A DNA stretch of 64,000 nucleotides. It comes from Pycnococcus provasolii (taxonomy: Eukaryota > Chlorophyta > Pseudoscourfieldiophyceae > Pseudoscourfieldiales > Pycnococcaceae). Position 1 is the first letter of the stretch; each line of letters starts with the position of its first letter. The stretch lies in the NCBI GenBank assembly GCA_938743325.2, contig OW568871.1:682001-746000 (forward strand), read 5' to 3'. The notes beneath the pieces are model-generated. The model searched no databases. It saw nothing but the letters and a program-made list of their open reading frames with translations, and had not been told where the DNA came from. Below, one piece after another: positions 11,436 through 20,079 of the stretch. The translations under genes were made by a program, and so were the position numbers.

Positions 11436-11575
11436 ACTTAAGTTTCTAAATTAACTTAAGATACCCATTTATTTCACGGAGTTCTGTGTCCTCCACGGTA
11501 CATAAAACCTCTACTGTATTTGGCTTATTTCATACCCTTAAGTCTAACCTTAAGTTTAAGCTTGCCCTTAAGGTT
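11436..11575. promoter_or_regulatory. CTTAAG-rich clusters upstream of the zinc-finger gene
   Basis: The duplicated string TCTAAATTAACTTAAG (11427-11460) is followed by CCCTTAAG, CCTTAAG, TTTAAGCTT and CCCTTAAGG between 11535 and 11575. They lie 140-290 bases before the start codon at 11717. The role is inferred from recurrence elsewhere. Confidence 0.35.
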
Positions 11576-11716
11576 TTTAATATTTAAAAAACTATTGATT
11601 GGCGGTTTACGCTGCTTCGTTGCGTTGCGTTGCGTTGCTTGGGCCCCGCAAAGAATACTGTACAAACGTCATCAGCAGCTCTTCGAGGACAGGATAGTAG
11701 CTCTTCTTTAGGAAAG

Positions 11717-12649
11717 ATGCCGTCGTGTCACCGCTGCTCCTCATCCGTCAAGATCGAAGAAAATATGGCCACCTGCCCCATATGCGCGACGCACTATCAC
11801 AACGCCTTTGACTGCGGAGAAAGAATAAAAAAGTCGTGCATTGCGAATGGTTGCAGCATGAACGTGCTCGAGGCGGCGGCGCAGTGTCCAAAGTGTGCGA
11901 AGATATGCATATGCGCAGGAGGACACGTACGTCACAACTCTCTACCTTTTTTTTTTGACTGCTTGCTTGCTTGCTTTTTACCTGTCAACGCGCAAAACAC
12001 AAACACGCTCACTTCTACACTACCATCAAAACAACAGGTGAAGTGCCACGCAGGCATGCAGCGCCTGCGGCGCCAGCAGAATGCCAGTGAGCGCACGGAC
12101 AGGAGGCAGAAGCGTTTACAGGTACAGAAGGTACATGTGAAGAAGGATCACAACAAAAAGAGCTTTAGGCAAAGACTTAGGCTCGCTGCTGGCACGACGG
12201 GAAGCTCTGCGGAGACCTCGCAGAAGCGAGAAGCGGAGCCTGACGAAGCGAGCGGCGTCGGCGTCGGCGTCGGCGGCGTGGGGAAGCTCAACCCAGTAGT
12301 CTCGCCGCCAAACCATGTCGGAGTGTCGCTGCCAAAGAGAGAAAACTTAAACTTTGAGGAGCTCCTCTCCCTCTTACTTGCAGGAATCGTTCCGCCGCAG
12401 GCAAGCCAGCGCAATGCGGAGCTACTGCCGATGATTTCCACCAACAACCCAGGCTTGCGAGGGCCTATGGGTAACGGCGTGTACTTGTCAGGTACGATTC
12501 TGCCTACACTGCAGGACGGAGGTGCGAACGCTCTGCTGGCACTATCAGCGATCATCGCTTCCGCAGAAGCCATTGGGCGGTACGGCGCCATGAACGATCT
12601 GCAGCAGGTGTTGAACGCCCTGCAAGCTGCAAGCGGTGGATCTATCTAA
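11717..12649 (+). CDS. CDCA7-like (zf-4CXXC_R1 type) zinc-finger protein, two exons
   Basis: Exon 1 is 11717-11926, the intron 11927-12037 (donor GTACGT, acceptor ACAACAG) and exon 2 12038-12649, giving 273 residues. After splicing the Cys pattern is CHRC, CPIC, FDCG, NGC, CPKCAKICIC and VKCHAGMQRL, which follows the CPxCxxICxC...CxxG signature of the CDCA7/R1 zinc finger. Human CDCA7 recruits the HELLS remodeller to chromatin; a nuclear, DNA-methylation-related role here is inferred. Downstream are a basic stretch (KRLQVQKVHVKKDHNKK) and a low-complexity C-terminus. The 111-base intron is T-rich, a multiple of three and has no in-frame stop, so an unspliced transcript would still be translated, but the insertion would split the last cysteines of the finger. 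Confidence 0.7.
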   Translation: MPSCHRCSSSVKIEENMATCPICATHYHNAFDCGERIKKSCIANGCSMNVLEAAAQCPKCAKICICAGGHVRHNSLPFFFDCLLACFLPVNAQNTNTLTSTLPSKQQVKCHAGMQRLRRQQNASERTDRRQKRLQVQKVHVKKDHNKKSFRQRLRLAAGTTGSSAETSQKREAEPDEASGVGVGVGGVGKLNPVVSPPNHVGVSLPKRENLNFEELLSLLLAGIVPPQASQRNAELLPMISTNNPGLRGPMGNGVYLSGTILPTLQDGGANALLALSAIIASAEAIGRYGAMNDLQQVLNALQAASGGSI

Positions 12650-13059
12650 CCTAAGGTAACTCGATATGAGTATAAGAGTATAAATCTATGTAACTAACGT
12701 AACGTTGGAGTTCGTCTATCTCGTCGACGAAAAGGCGGCGCGAATGGACAATGCCCAAGTGGCAGCGGAGGATGGCGATCCACCCTCGAAGCGACGGCGA
12801 CTTGGCGGAAGCGGCGGCGGCGGTGGCATCGTCCAGTCGCGAGTTTTGCCCCTGAGCTTGCAAGCGCGCTCGCCAAACCACGAGCGTCGTCGTCGTCGTC
12901 GTCGTCGTCGTCCACGAAGGCACGAACCTGTTCATCATAGAGACAGATCTGTCCGAAACGGGTAAAATCAAATTCGGGGAATAATCGGGTTCGGGATAGT
13001 ACAGGAGGGGGTCGGGATTTCTGTCTGATGGCTGAGCCCTTCCCTTCCTTACTGTAAGC
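12650..13059. other. Gap before the nested elements, possible gene scrap
   Basis: The stretch 12744-12962 reads as a short GC-rich frame starting MDNAQVAAEDGDPPSKRRRL and ending in an Arg run coded by CGT repeats. It resembles a first exon but has no homologue I recognise and ends 100 bases before the hAT-type insertion. I do not call it a gene. Confidence 0.3.
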
Positions 13060-13067
13060 GTTTTTTG
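13060..13067. repeat. Left target-site duplication of the hAT-type element
   Basis: GTTTTTTG, repeated exactly at 16872-16879. Eight bases is the hallmark length for hAT insertions. Confidence 0.85.
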
Positions 13068-13247
13068 CAGGGCTGCCACCCGACACCGATTTGCAACCCG
13101 ACAGAGTGTCGGGATGTCGGGCAGCTAACCCGACAGAGTGTCGGGCTTTAATCCGACACTAACCCCGAATTTCGTCGACCTATTTCCCCGACTTAACAGT
13201 ATTAGGGGTTTGGTGGTTCTTAAGCTTAATGAATAATGACTTACTCA

Positions 13248-13256
13248 ATATCTTTT
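13248..13256. repeat. Left target-site duplication of the Mutator-like element
   Basis: ATATCTTTT, repeated at 16671-16679. Nine bases is the usual length for Mutator-like elements. Confidence 0.85.
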
Positions 13257-13386
13257 GGGAAAAATGCAGTTCTACCCTCACCAAAAACTCAAAATTGCAG
13301 TTCTCCCCTCACCTGGCCACACTTCTGCCCTCACCAGAAACCTAAATTGCAGTTCTCCCACTTTCGGGGGTAGTTCTGCCCTCACC
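13257..13386. repeat. MULE left terminal inverted repeat
   Basis: 130 bases, the perfect inverse of 16541-16670. Confidence 0.9.
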
Positions 13387-13568
13387 CCGAAAGCTCCCCG
13401 AAGATACTTGGTAGTAACTCTCCGTTAGGACGAGCCGAGGTTTCTCGACCTGTACGCCCACTATACAAATGATTACACCCCAGTAGGGTTTGGCAAAGCC
13501 CCTGCCACTCAGAAGGCAGATCACTTCACCTGAGAGCCTTATCTCTTCCCCCCGACCACTCGTCCCTC

Positions 13569-13960
13569 TGCTGAGAGGGGCGAATCGATTGGGGGTTTGT
13601 TTTGGTGAAACCCCCACTGGAGATTTGGTTTGTTTGGTTTTACGTCTTGACTTTTTCAGGACGTGGTGTATTTATAGTGGGTGACTGACAGCCCACTATA
13701 ATCCCCCCCTTTGGAATAAACAACTCAAGACGTTTTCCATTGATGTAAAGATAGCGATCGTGTGATCACGATCGCTCGACGCGCTTTGCTGCTGGCGCGC
13801 TGGCGGCGCGCTTCTTCTTTTCTTTACACTTGTAACTCATTCTTGACTTTTTACTTACTTTCACTCGACCACAACGTATGGCGTCTGAAGGTGATACCGG
13901 TGCCGGGGGCACACACCAAGAACACACACCACAACCTACAGGCAGTGGCTCGTTCCATCA
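13569..13960 (+). repeat. Left LTR of the copia-type fossil
   Basis: 392 bases, identical to 15011-15402. It contains a TATTTATAG box-like word and a perfect GCGATCGTGTGATCACGATC palindrome-like stretch near 13754-13774. Confidence 0.9.
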
Positions 13961-15010
13961 TGGAACCGGGTCCGCTGGTGAACAGCGCCCGGAACAACCA
14001 CTGCTCAACGACGAGGAGCGCGAAGATCTAGTCGTCATCGCGCAAAACTCGCCGCTGGCGTCGCAGCGACTCAGCGCACGACGCGCACTGCTGGATGATG
14101 CGACACTACGCCATCAGCAGATGGAGGAGACAACGACAGCAACAGCGTCATCCCCAGGGATGCGTGTACTTGTCGCGAGGGCTCGGCGTGAACGCGACAT
14201 GGCGCAGCAGGCTTTGGACAACGAACAAACAACAGCAGCTACGCCATCATCATCATTCCATTCACAGGGATCGGAGTCGCCAACGCCGACACCACCACTA
14301 CAACAAGTAGACCCAGATGCAACGACGATCGTCCTAACAAACAATCGCTTTGCGTTGCTGTCAGATGATGCAGCGACAAATGGAAACAACAACAATGAGC
14401 CTCAACAACAACCCGGAATTCAACAACCCGTCCAAAATACCGTTTCTACGCAGCAGCAGCAGCAGCAGCAGCAGCAACAACCTACGTGGAACGCACCACA
14501 ACGTGGTATGCCAACAACAGCAGCATGACCGTCGTAGCCTAGGAGGGCTTGCTCTGCGGATCAATCGTCAAGCTCTGGTGCACTGGAGAGTGATGAAGCA
14601 GAAGGTCGTCGCGAAGTCTTCGGCAGAGGCTGAGCTAATCGCACTCGCGGATCACTCTGACATGGTGATGACTGCCAGACTGCTACTTGCAGAACTAGGA
14701 TTAGGCCAAGATCGTACGCCTGTGCATGAGGACAACTCGGCCGCAATCCAGATACTGGGCGACAGGCGCTACGACGGGCGGACCAAGCATGTGGACTACA
14801 GGATCAAATCTGTGCGAGAGCGGGTACTCAGTGGCGCGATCAACGTGACGTACATCTCCACCAAACTTCAGCTGGCGGACATGTTCACGAAGGGACTTCC
14901 TCGTGTGGATCACGAGCGCATGACCGCGGTTGCGCTGCATGGAGGGGACCTCGATTCGCTGAGCTAACTTGGCACCAACCACAGTTCGTACTGCGATCGG
15001 CGAGGAGGAG

Positions 15011-15402
15011 TGCTGAGAGGGGCGAATCGATTGGGGGTTTGTTTTGGTGAAACCCCCACTGGAGATTTGGTTTGTTTGGTTTTACGTCTTGACTTTTTCA
15101 GGACGTGGTGTATTTATAGTGGGTGACTGACAGCCCACTATAATCCCCCCCTTTGGAATAAACAACTCAAGACGTTTTCCATTGATGTAAAGATAGCGAT
15201 CGTGTGATCACGATCGCTCGACGCGCTTTGCTGCTGGCGCGCTGGCGGCGCGCTTCTTCTTTTCTTTACACTTGTAACTCATTCTTGACTTTTTACTTAC
15301 TTTCACTCGACCACAACGTATGGCGTCTGAAGGTGATACCGGTGCCGGGGGCACACACCAAGAACACACACCACAACCTACAGGCAGTGGCTCGTTCCAT
15401 CA
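15011..15402 (+). repeat. Right LTR of the copia-type fossil
   Basis: 392 bases, identical to the left LTR and followed by the target duplication CCCTC. Confidence 0.9.
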
Positions 15403-15509
15403 CCCTCACTACCCCCTCAAACTATCTGCCCCCATACAGATTCACTCCTGCCGTCACTAACGCACACGCCGACGACAACGGCGGCGCAGCGACGACGATC
15501 GCATTAAGC

Positions 15510-16490
15510 ATGGTAAGATCGACAAGGGCGACTCGTCGCACTGTTGTGACGGCAGCTGACGACCTGCTCGCGCTTGGAGGCGCATCGCGCGTGAGTCGCG
15601 CACAAGGTGGCACTGGCGCATCGCGAGTGCAGACAGCAAGGCGTGCGGCTAAAAGGGGCAGGACGGTTTCGAGTCCAAGTGCTGCTTGCGAGGAAGGAGC
15701 GCGGCATGACCAAGCTGGGAAGAACACACGAGGCGACGGTGGGAACAACGACCGTAACGCCATCAATTCTCCTTCCGACAGCACACTTGGTCAGACCCAC
15801 GCAGCCACCGCGATCGTTCCCTCAGACGATGTGTTGTCTCTCTCAGCTCACGGTACCGCGATGGCGCAGCCGATGACACCGCCCAAGAACACGAAAACAG
15901 GCAGGCCGAAGAAGGACAAAGTACCGACACCTGAACGGAAGAAACACAAGAAGGAGTTGGACGCGCGGCGACGCGAAGAGTCGCAAGTCCAACTGAGTAC
16001 GTCTACGCCAATGAAGCCAAGAACCATAGCTGAGGTGCAAGACGTTTCCTTTACGGAAGGTACGTCTTACACCACGCGAGGGAGGGCTGAAGCCGACGTA
16101 AAGGCGACAGCAGAGCGTGACGGCAAACTAATCTACTACGGAGAAGGACCGAACGGAAATGGACGGAAGGATGCGCAGAGGCTTTGTGCCCGCTGCGTCA
16201 CAAAAGACTGTAAGTTCGTGGTGACATTCGCTGGACAGCAAGATGGTTCATTTAGATGTACATCGTATGAACCACATTCATGTACGACGCCACCGCCGAT
16301 CAATTCGAAGCAAAAACACCACAACTATCATCCCAAAGAGCTCGCGCCCGTTCTGCGTTGTGAGCTAGACAAGAACCCAGGCATGAAACCACGCCAAGCA
16401 CTTCCCCTGCTCAAGGGCTACGTTCACAAAACCATGAATGTCGCCGTCGAGGCAAGCGCAGACGCGGCCATGGCAGCGCCAGACGTGTGA
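15510..16490 (+). CDS. MuDR-type transposase, N-terminal DNA-binding region only
   Basis: The product is 326 residues from the ATG at 15510. An AT-hook-like GRPKK occurs near residue 137. The C-terminal third matches the MuDR/FAR1-type DNA-binding domain: a run of AEADVKATAERDGKLIYYG, CARC, VTKDCKFVVTF, then SYEPHSC as the zinc-binding end, followed by a helical HPKELAPVLRCELDKNPGMK segment that normally leads into the catalytic core. The protein stops there, 50 bases before the right terminal repeat, and no DDE core is present. It may encode a repressor-like DNA-binding protein or be a simple deletion derivative. The copia-type element lies between the left arm and this gene, probably displacing its promoter. 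Confidence 0.75.
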   Translation: MVRSTRATRRTVVTAADDLLALGGASRVSRAQGGTGASRVQTARRAAKRGRTVSSPSAACEEGARHDQAGKNTRGDGGNNDRNAINSPSDSTLGQTHAATAIVPSDDVLSLSAHGTAMAQPMTPPKNTKTGRPKKDKVPTPERKKHKKELDARRREESQVQLSTSTPMKPRTIAEVQDVSFTEGTSYTTRGRAEADVKATAERDGKLIYYGEGPNGNGRKDAQRLCARCVTKDCKFVVTFAGQQDGSFRCTSYEPHSCTTPPPINSKQKHHNYHPKELAPVLRCELDKNPGMKPRQALPLLKGYVHKTMNVAVEASADAAMAAPDV

Positions 16491-16540
16491 GGATGGGCGC
16501 ACAGATTTAGCGCGCTGGCGGGGCGGCGAGACGAGTTTTT

Positions 16541-16670
16541 GGTGAGGGCAGAACTACCCCCGAAAGTGGGAGAACTGCAATTTAGGTTTCTGGTGAGGGC
16601 AGAAGTGTGGCCAGGTGAGGGGAGAACTGCAATTTTGAGTTTTTGGTGAGGGTAGAACTGCATTTTTCCC
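16541..16670. repeat. MULE right terminal inverted repeat
   Basis: 130 bases, the perfect inverse of 13257-13386, followed by the duplication ATATCTTTT. Confidence 0.9.
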
Positions 16671-16871
16671 ATATCTTTTTCTTTTTACCCTATACCCTAA
16701 CACCCTAACCTAACCTAACCCTCGACCTAAACTCTCGACCAACGCGCAAACCCCGAAAGTTGACCAGTGTCGGGATGTCGGGCAGCTAACCCGACAGAGT
16801 GTCGGTGTCGGTGTCGGGTTACCCTATCCCGGCCGACACTAGCCTACACTGAGTGTCGGGTGGCAGCCCTG

Positions 16872-16879
16872 GTTTTTTG
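16872..16879. repeat. Right target-site duplication of the hAT-type element
   Basis: GTTTTTTG, matching 13060-13067. Confidence 0.85.
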
Positions 16880-16989
16880 ACTTTTTTTCCCCCTGAATTT
16901 CATCATTATTGTGTCACGCATCATCACCCAGTCCAGTCACTCCACTATAGATAACTTTAGTGGTGGTGGTCCTCTGATTGTGGTTCCTG

Positions 16990-18006
16990 ATGACGACTCA
17001 TCGAGCTTTGTTGGACGACTTTGTCGTCGCTGAAACACACTGCTACTTCAAAAGGCACGCCGACAAGGGAGCCATGGGCAAGTTCGTGCACAATCGCAGT
17101 GTCGCGTCAGCCGACGTGAATCAGACGGTAGTGCGGATGAACCAAGACGTTCTCTACAGTGCGATGGTGATGGACTTGCGCAAGTCACCAGTTGTCATTG
17201 CACTGCCATCAGTAGAAATAACAAACCGACGCTACGTGAGCTTGCAAATCATATCAGAAACGCACAACAGCTCCGATGTTGCGTACGAAGGTACGCACAC
17301 AATATCACTAGATTCAGTCGGCACGCCGTTTGCGATGGCTATCGTGCGCGTGGGTGTTAAGCGCAACGACGCGTACGACGAAAGCAAGGCGTGGGAAGTG
17401 CAGGATGTCATTCGAGTTTCGCAAGATGATGGCGGACCTGGCTCCTTCTCTCCCGATGTTGTCTACAATGCGACGGACGTTGACGCAATGCGAAAGTCGC
17501 TACGCGAACTCAAGCACTACTTCCGTCCCACAGATGCTGAGCGTCTTGGGGACCGCCACAACCTCAACCGATTGGCGCAGCTCATGGGCGCCGCCAGTGG
17601 ATGGGGCGGATTGCGTGCGGAGGACGCGACGTATAGCATCCACTTCCCACCATCATCATCATCTGAAGAAGAGGATGATGGCGGCGGTGACGCCAAAAAC
17701 TACGTCATCCACATTCCTCCCGAGGGTGTGCCGCTCATTGGGAATGGGTTCTGGTCCGTCACCGTGTACGACAAGGACGGCTTCTTGCAACCACAGGCGT
17801 CTGTCAACAGCACGACAGCGACTGTTGAGGAGGACGGAAGCATAATCATTGGAATCGTTCACGATTCCAATCGCGACGACGCTTTTACAAACGTCATCGC
17901 GCAGGCTGGGCCAGGGTGGAGTTACACAGTTCGTATATACCGCCCTGGCCGAGCTGTCTTAGACGGCACGTTTAAGTTCCCTGAGGCGGTGGTGCAACTT
18001 TCGTGA
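16990..18006 (+). CDS. DUF1254/DUF1214 domain protein
   Basis: The product is 338 residues from the ATG at 16990. The N-terminal part (about 20-110) has the DUF1254 pattern: NRSVASADVNQTVVRMNQDV, LYSAMVMDL, VIALPSVEITNRRYVSLQ. The C-terminal part (about 225-335) has the DUF1214 pattern: GNGFWSVTVYDKDGFLQPQ and VRIYRPGRAVLDGTFKFP. Such two-domain proteins are common in bacteria and scattered in algae; their chemistry is not established. No signal peptide is seen from this start. The hAT-type element ends 118 bases upstream, so its promoter may be altered or supplied by the element. The gene ends 56 bases from the convergent transporter gene. Confidence 0.8.
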   Translation: MTTHRALLDDFVVAETHCYFKRHADKGAMGKFVHNRSVASADVNQTVVRMNQDVLYSAMVMDLRKSPVVIALPSVEITNRRYVSLQIISETHNSSDVAYEGTHTISLDSVGTPFAMAIVRVGVKRNDAYDESKAWEVQDVIRVSQDDGGPGSFSPDVVYNATDVDAMRKSLRELKHYFRPTDAERLGDRHNLNRLAQLMGAASGWGGLRAEDATYSIHFPPSSSSEEEDDGGGDAKNYVIHIPPEGVPLIGNGFWSVTVYDKDGFLQPQASVNSTTATVEEDGSIIIGIVHDSNRDDAFTNVIAQAGPGWSYTVRIYRPGRAVLDGTFKFPEAVVQLS

Positions 18007-18062
18007 TTCTTTGTTGTAGCCTTACTTTTTACAAATACATCGAAATTACTCGTTCCAATTCA

Positions 18063-19631
18063 TCAATCGTTCTTGCTGATGCCGCTGCGGTGTTCTGCCG
18101 AGTACCGATGGCAGTCAAATGGCCCGCCGAACGTATGCCAGTCCCGTATCAATGCCGTGACGTCAGCCCACAGTCCGATGGGAACGGTGTACGCGCACAA
18201 AAACAGAAGGAGTATGCACACCGACCAGTCTAGCCGCGACATTGCTTTCAGAGAGATTCCCGACGACTTGCGGCGAGCGCGTAGGCGATGCACAATATAA
18301 AGTGTCGCGGGGAACCCAAACGAAATCGGACCGAGATTCAGCGCGCCGATAATCTCCGTGAGATCCTTGAAAAAGGGAATGACGTTCGAGACGATGTACG
18401 AGTTCATCGCGACGGCGAGCGCGATGAAGAACCACTGCACATTCGGCGTGATGCCCGTGGTGACATTCGCATTCACGGGATCCAGCCACAGGTGGATCGC
18501 TCGGCTCACGACGGCGCTCGTGATGGTGTACGAGATGAGCATGTGCAGGAAGAGACACCATCCACCAATCTGGCGCATCCACTCGTCCTCAAGCACGTCC
18601 ATCAGGAAGTGAGGGGCACCACTGCCAAGGTAGTAAACACCCACCGCGGCGGCAACAAAGTACGAGCCGACCAGAACGGGTGCGGCGGCAGACAGGCTGT
18701 ACGCAAACTCCTCCGGCTTTCGCATTTCGCTGAGGAGGTTGGGATAGATGCTCTGTCCACTGTACGCAAACAGAATGCCCGTGAAGCTCTCCATGGCATC
18801 CAAGAACGACGTGCCTGCGGGAACTCCGCTGGGAACGACGGGTCTTGGAGTTGGTGCGTGCTTGACGATCGCTGCGACGCAGAGAGCAAGGGGGGTAAAG
18901 ATTGTGACTGCCGAGACGACCGCAAGGCCTGACAGGCTGTGCATGGATCTCAGCTGAATGAACGGGAGAAGGCACAGCGTGACGATGAGCCCAAAGTGCG
19001 GCATGCACAGCTGAGACGTTTTGAATATGCCCTGCAGGCTTTGCGTAAGCACCTGCGCATAGTTGCCGAGCACGAAGAAGAAGTACGCGTACAGCGCGAC
19101 GGCGACAATCTTCCCCCACCTCGGACCCAGTACGGCGTACCCGATGTCGGGATACGACTGCGTCGCCGGGTATGCGATGTGCAGTCGCTGCAGCAGAAGT
19201 CCGGAGTAGATGTTGAGCGGGTAGATGACGAGTAGGAAAAATACGCCCGCACCCCATCCAAGTCGCGCCACCTGAGCTGCGAGTCCAAGAATCCCCGTGC
19301 CGACGATGTCTGCGACAAGCAAGAACGCCGTGTCGAGCCACGACGACCGTCGGTCCAAGCACTGCGCGCGTGCTGCTGCTGATGACGCCATGGATGGCAT
19401 GGAGACGCGCGCAGGCAGTGCAGTAATGTCATCCATCTCGAGGGCGTGCATGATATTAGGTCCATTATTAGGTCTATCGTGCGGCGAAGAAGAGGAGAGC
19501 GGCGCGGACATGGATGACCCCCGTGGTCGCAAGGAAACGTCCCATTCGTCGTCGTCGTCGAGATCCATCTCCAACTCCAACTCCTCGTCGTGATCCTCCT
19601 CCTCATCAGCCTTCTTCTTCTGCGGCGCCAT
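18063..19631 (-). CDS. Amino-acid/auxin permease family transporter (AVT-like)
   Basis: The product is 522 residues. A hydrophilic, strongly acidic N-terminus (about 95 residues, with ELELEMDLDDDDEWD) faces the cytosol in this family. About 11 membrane segments follow, starting with WLDTAFLLVADIVGTGILGL and LGWGAGVFFLLVIYPLNIYS, a clear match to Aa_trans (PF01490). NAYAQ-like and SGQSIYPNLLSEMRKPEEF segments in the middle match vacuolar AVT/VGAT-type members. The likely role is proton-coupled export or import of amino acids across a vacuolar or plasma membrane; the substrate cannot be told. The start is the only sensible ATG, 448 bases from the divergent RNase gene. Confidence 0.85.
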   Translation of the reverse strand: MAPQKKKADEEEDHDEELELEMDLDDDDEWDVSLRPRGSSMSAPLSSSSPHDRPNNGPNIMHALEMDDITALPARVSMPSMASSAAARAQCLDRRSSWLDTAFLLVADIVGTGILGLAAQVARLGWGAGVFFLLVIYPLNIYSGLLLQRLHIAYPATQSYPDIGYAVLGPRWGKIVAVALYAYFFFVLGNYAQVLTQSLQGIFKTSQLCMPHFGLIVTLCLLPFIQLRSMHSLSGLAVVSAVTIFTPLALCVAAIVKHAPTPRPVVPSGVPAGTSFLDAMESFTGILFAYSGQSIYPNLLSEMRKPEEFAYSLSAAAPVLVGSYFVAAAVGVYYLGSGAPHFLMDVLEDEWMRQIGGWCLFLHMLISYTITSAVVSRAIHLWLDPVNANVTTGITPNVQWFFIALAVAMNSYIVSNVIPFFKDLTEIIGALNLGPISFGFPATLYIVHRLRARRKSSGISLKAMSRLDWSVCILLLFLCAYTVPIGLWADVTALIRDWHTFGGPFDCHRYSAEHRSGISKND

Positions 19632-19798
19632 ACTCTAATTAATGTATGTACTATTCACACGAATACGAGACGACACAACTAAAATGCTAAAATGCTCAAG
19701 CACGACAGTGTGGATGTTTGCGAATATTAATACAAAAAACAACAACGGAAAAAACCAAACGAAACACAAACCAGGAAAACAGACCAAACGAAAAATGA

Positions 19799-19825
19799 CT
19801 AACCCTAACCCTAACCCCTAACCCT
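19799..19825. repeat. Telomere-like tract
   Basis: About four units of CTAACCC, about 260-280 bases upstream of the RNase II gene and 170 bases upstream of the transporter start. Confidence 0.75.
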
Positions 19826-19898
19826 GATGAGAGACCGGAGAAGCCCCGAATGAGAACCGTTTCAAATGGGGTTTAGGAAAAAGAAGAAAAGAAAACGC

Positions 19899-19925
19899 AC
19901 TAACCCTAACCCCTAACCCTAATGA
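19899..19925. repeat. Telomere-like tract
   Basis: Three units of CTAACCC/CCCTAA, about 160 bases upstream of the RNase II start. Confidence 0.75.
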
Positions 19926-20079
19926 TTGATTAAAGTTTTAATTAGGGGTTAAGGAGTGTTGGCTCAAGGAGGTATCGGGTTCCCAAACAGATCTTATCCC
20001 CGATCCGAAAAACCATACAAGAATTCCTGGCCCTCAAGAGCTCGCCCCTGGCCAATCATTCCCCCCCCCTGACTGCCCG

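Larger units (their letters stand above)
10816..11716. other. Intergenic, no gene recognised
   Basis: It starts with the 3' end of the SFI1-like gene. A triple repeat of CCCCTCAGCCA lies near 11126-11160, CTTAAG clusters at 11436-11575 and a GTTGC repeat at 11618-11640. Confidence 0.5.
13569..15402 (+). mobile_element. Ty1/copia-type LTR retroelement fossil inserted in the MULE
   Basis: Two identical 392-base direct repeats (13569-13960 and 15011-15402) start TG and end CA. The whole is flanked by the 5-base duplication CCCTC (13564-13568 and 15403-15407). TGG directly follows the left LTR, as at a primer-binding site, and a purine-rich tract (GGCGAGGAGGAG) precedes the right LTR. Recognisable parts are a gag-like leader and the RNase H-type end of pol, whose order and motifs (SSAEAELIAL, DNSAAI, RTKHVDYR, LADMFTKGLP) are those of Ty1/copia. 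The copy is much shorter than a full element and is broken. Identical LTRs mean a very recent insertion. Confidence 0.9.
13257..16670. mobile_element. Mutator-like element (MULE) inserted in the hAT-type element
   Basis: Terminal inverted repeats of 130 bases (13257-13386 and 16541-16670) are identical base for base as I read them and are flanked by the 9-base duplication ATATCTTTT. Long inverted repeats plus a 9-base duplication define Mutator-like elements. Within each arm the word GCAGTTCT followed by CCCTCACC recurs, probably as transposase-binding sites. The element carries one gene (15510-16490) that encodes only the N-terminal DNA-binding part of a MuDR-type transposase, so this copy is non-autonomous. 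Identical arms suggest a recent insertion. A younger LTR element sits upstream of that gene. Confidence 0.88.
13068..16871. mobile_element. hAT-type non-autonomous DNA element (outermost of three nested elements)
   Basis: Perfect 19-base terminal inverted repeats, CAGGGCTGCCACCCGACAC at 13068 and its complement ending at 16871, are flanked by the 8-base duplication GTTTTTTG. Without the inserted element its own sequence is only about 390 bases (13068-13256 and 16671-16871), with no transposase. Both arms are packed with GTGTCGGG / CCCGACAC words, and a module GTGTCGGGATGTCGGGCAGC occurs in each arm; such subterminal repeats are typical transposase-binding sites in hAT elements. A CCCTAA-like stretch lies in the right arm (16688-16724). 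It sits just upstream of the DUF1254/DUF1214 gene. Confidence 0.85.
19632..20079. other. Divergent intergenic region with telomere-like tracts
   Basis: Two CCCTAA/CCCCTAA tracts lie at 19799-19825 and 19899-19925, with the complementary TTAGGGGTTAAGG at 19941. It is probably the promoter region of both flanking genes. Confidence 0.5.

Noticed and set aside
12744-12962. Short frame starting MDNAQVAAEDGDPPSKRRRL
   Set aside because: It looks like a first exon, but it has no recognisable domain, ends in a simple CGT repeat and has no partner exon before the inserted elements.
13700-16900. CRISPR-like repeats
   Set aside because: The repeated words are terminal and subterminal repeats of the mobile elements, with no regular spacers, and the genome is eukaryotic.
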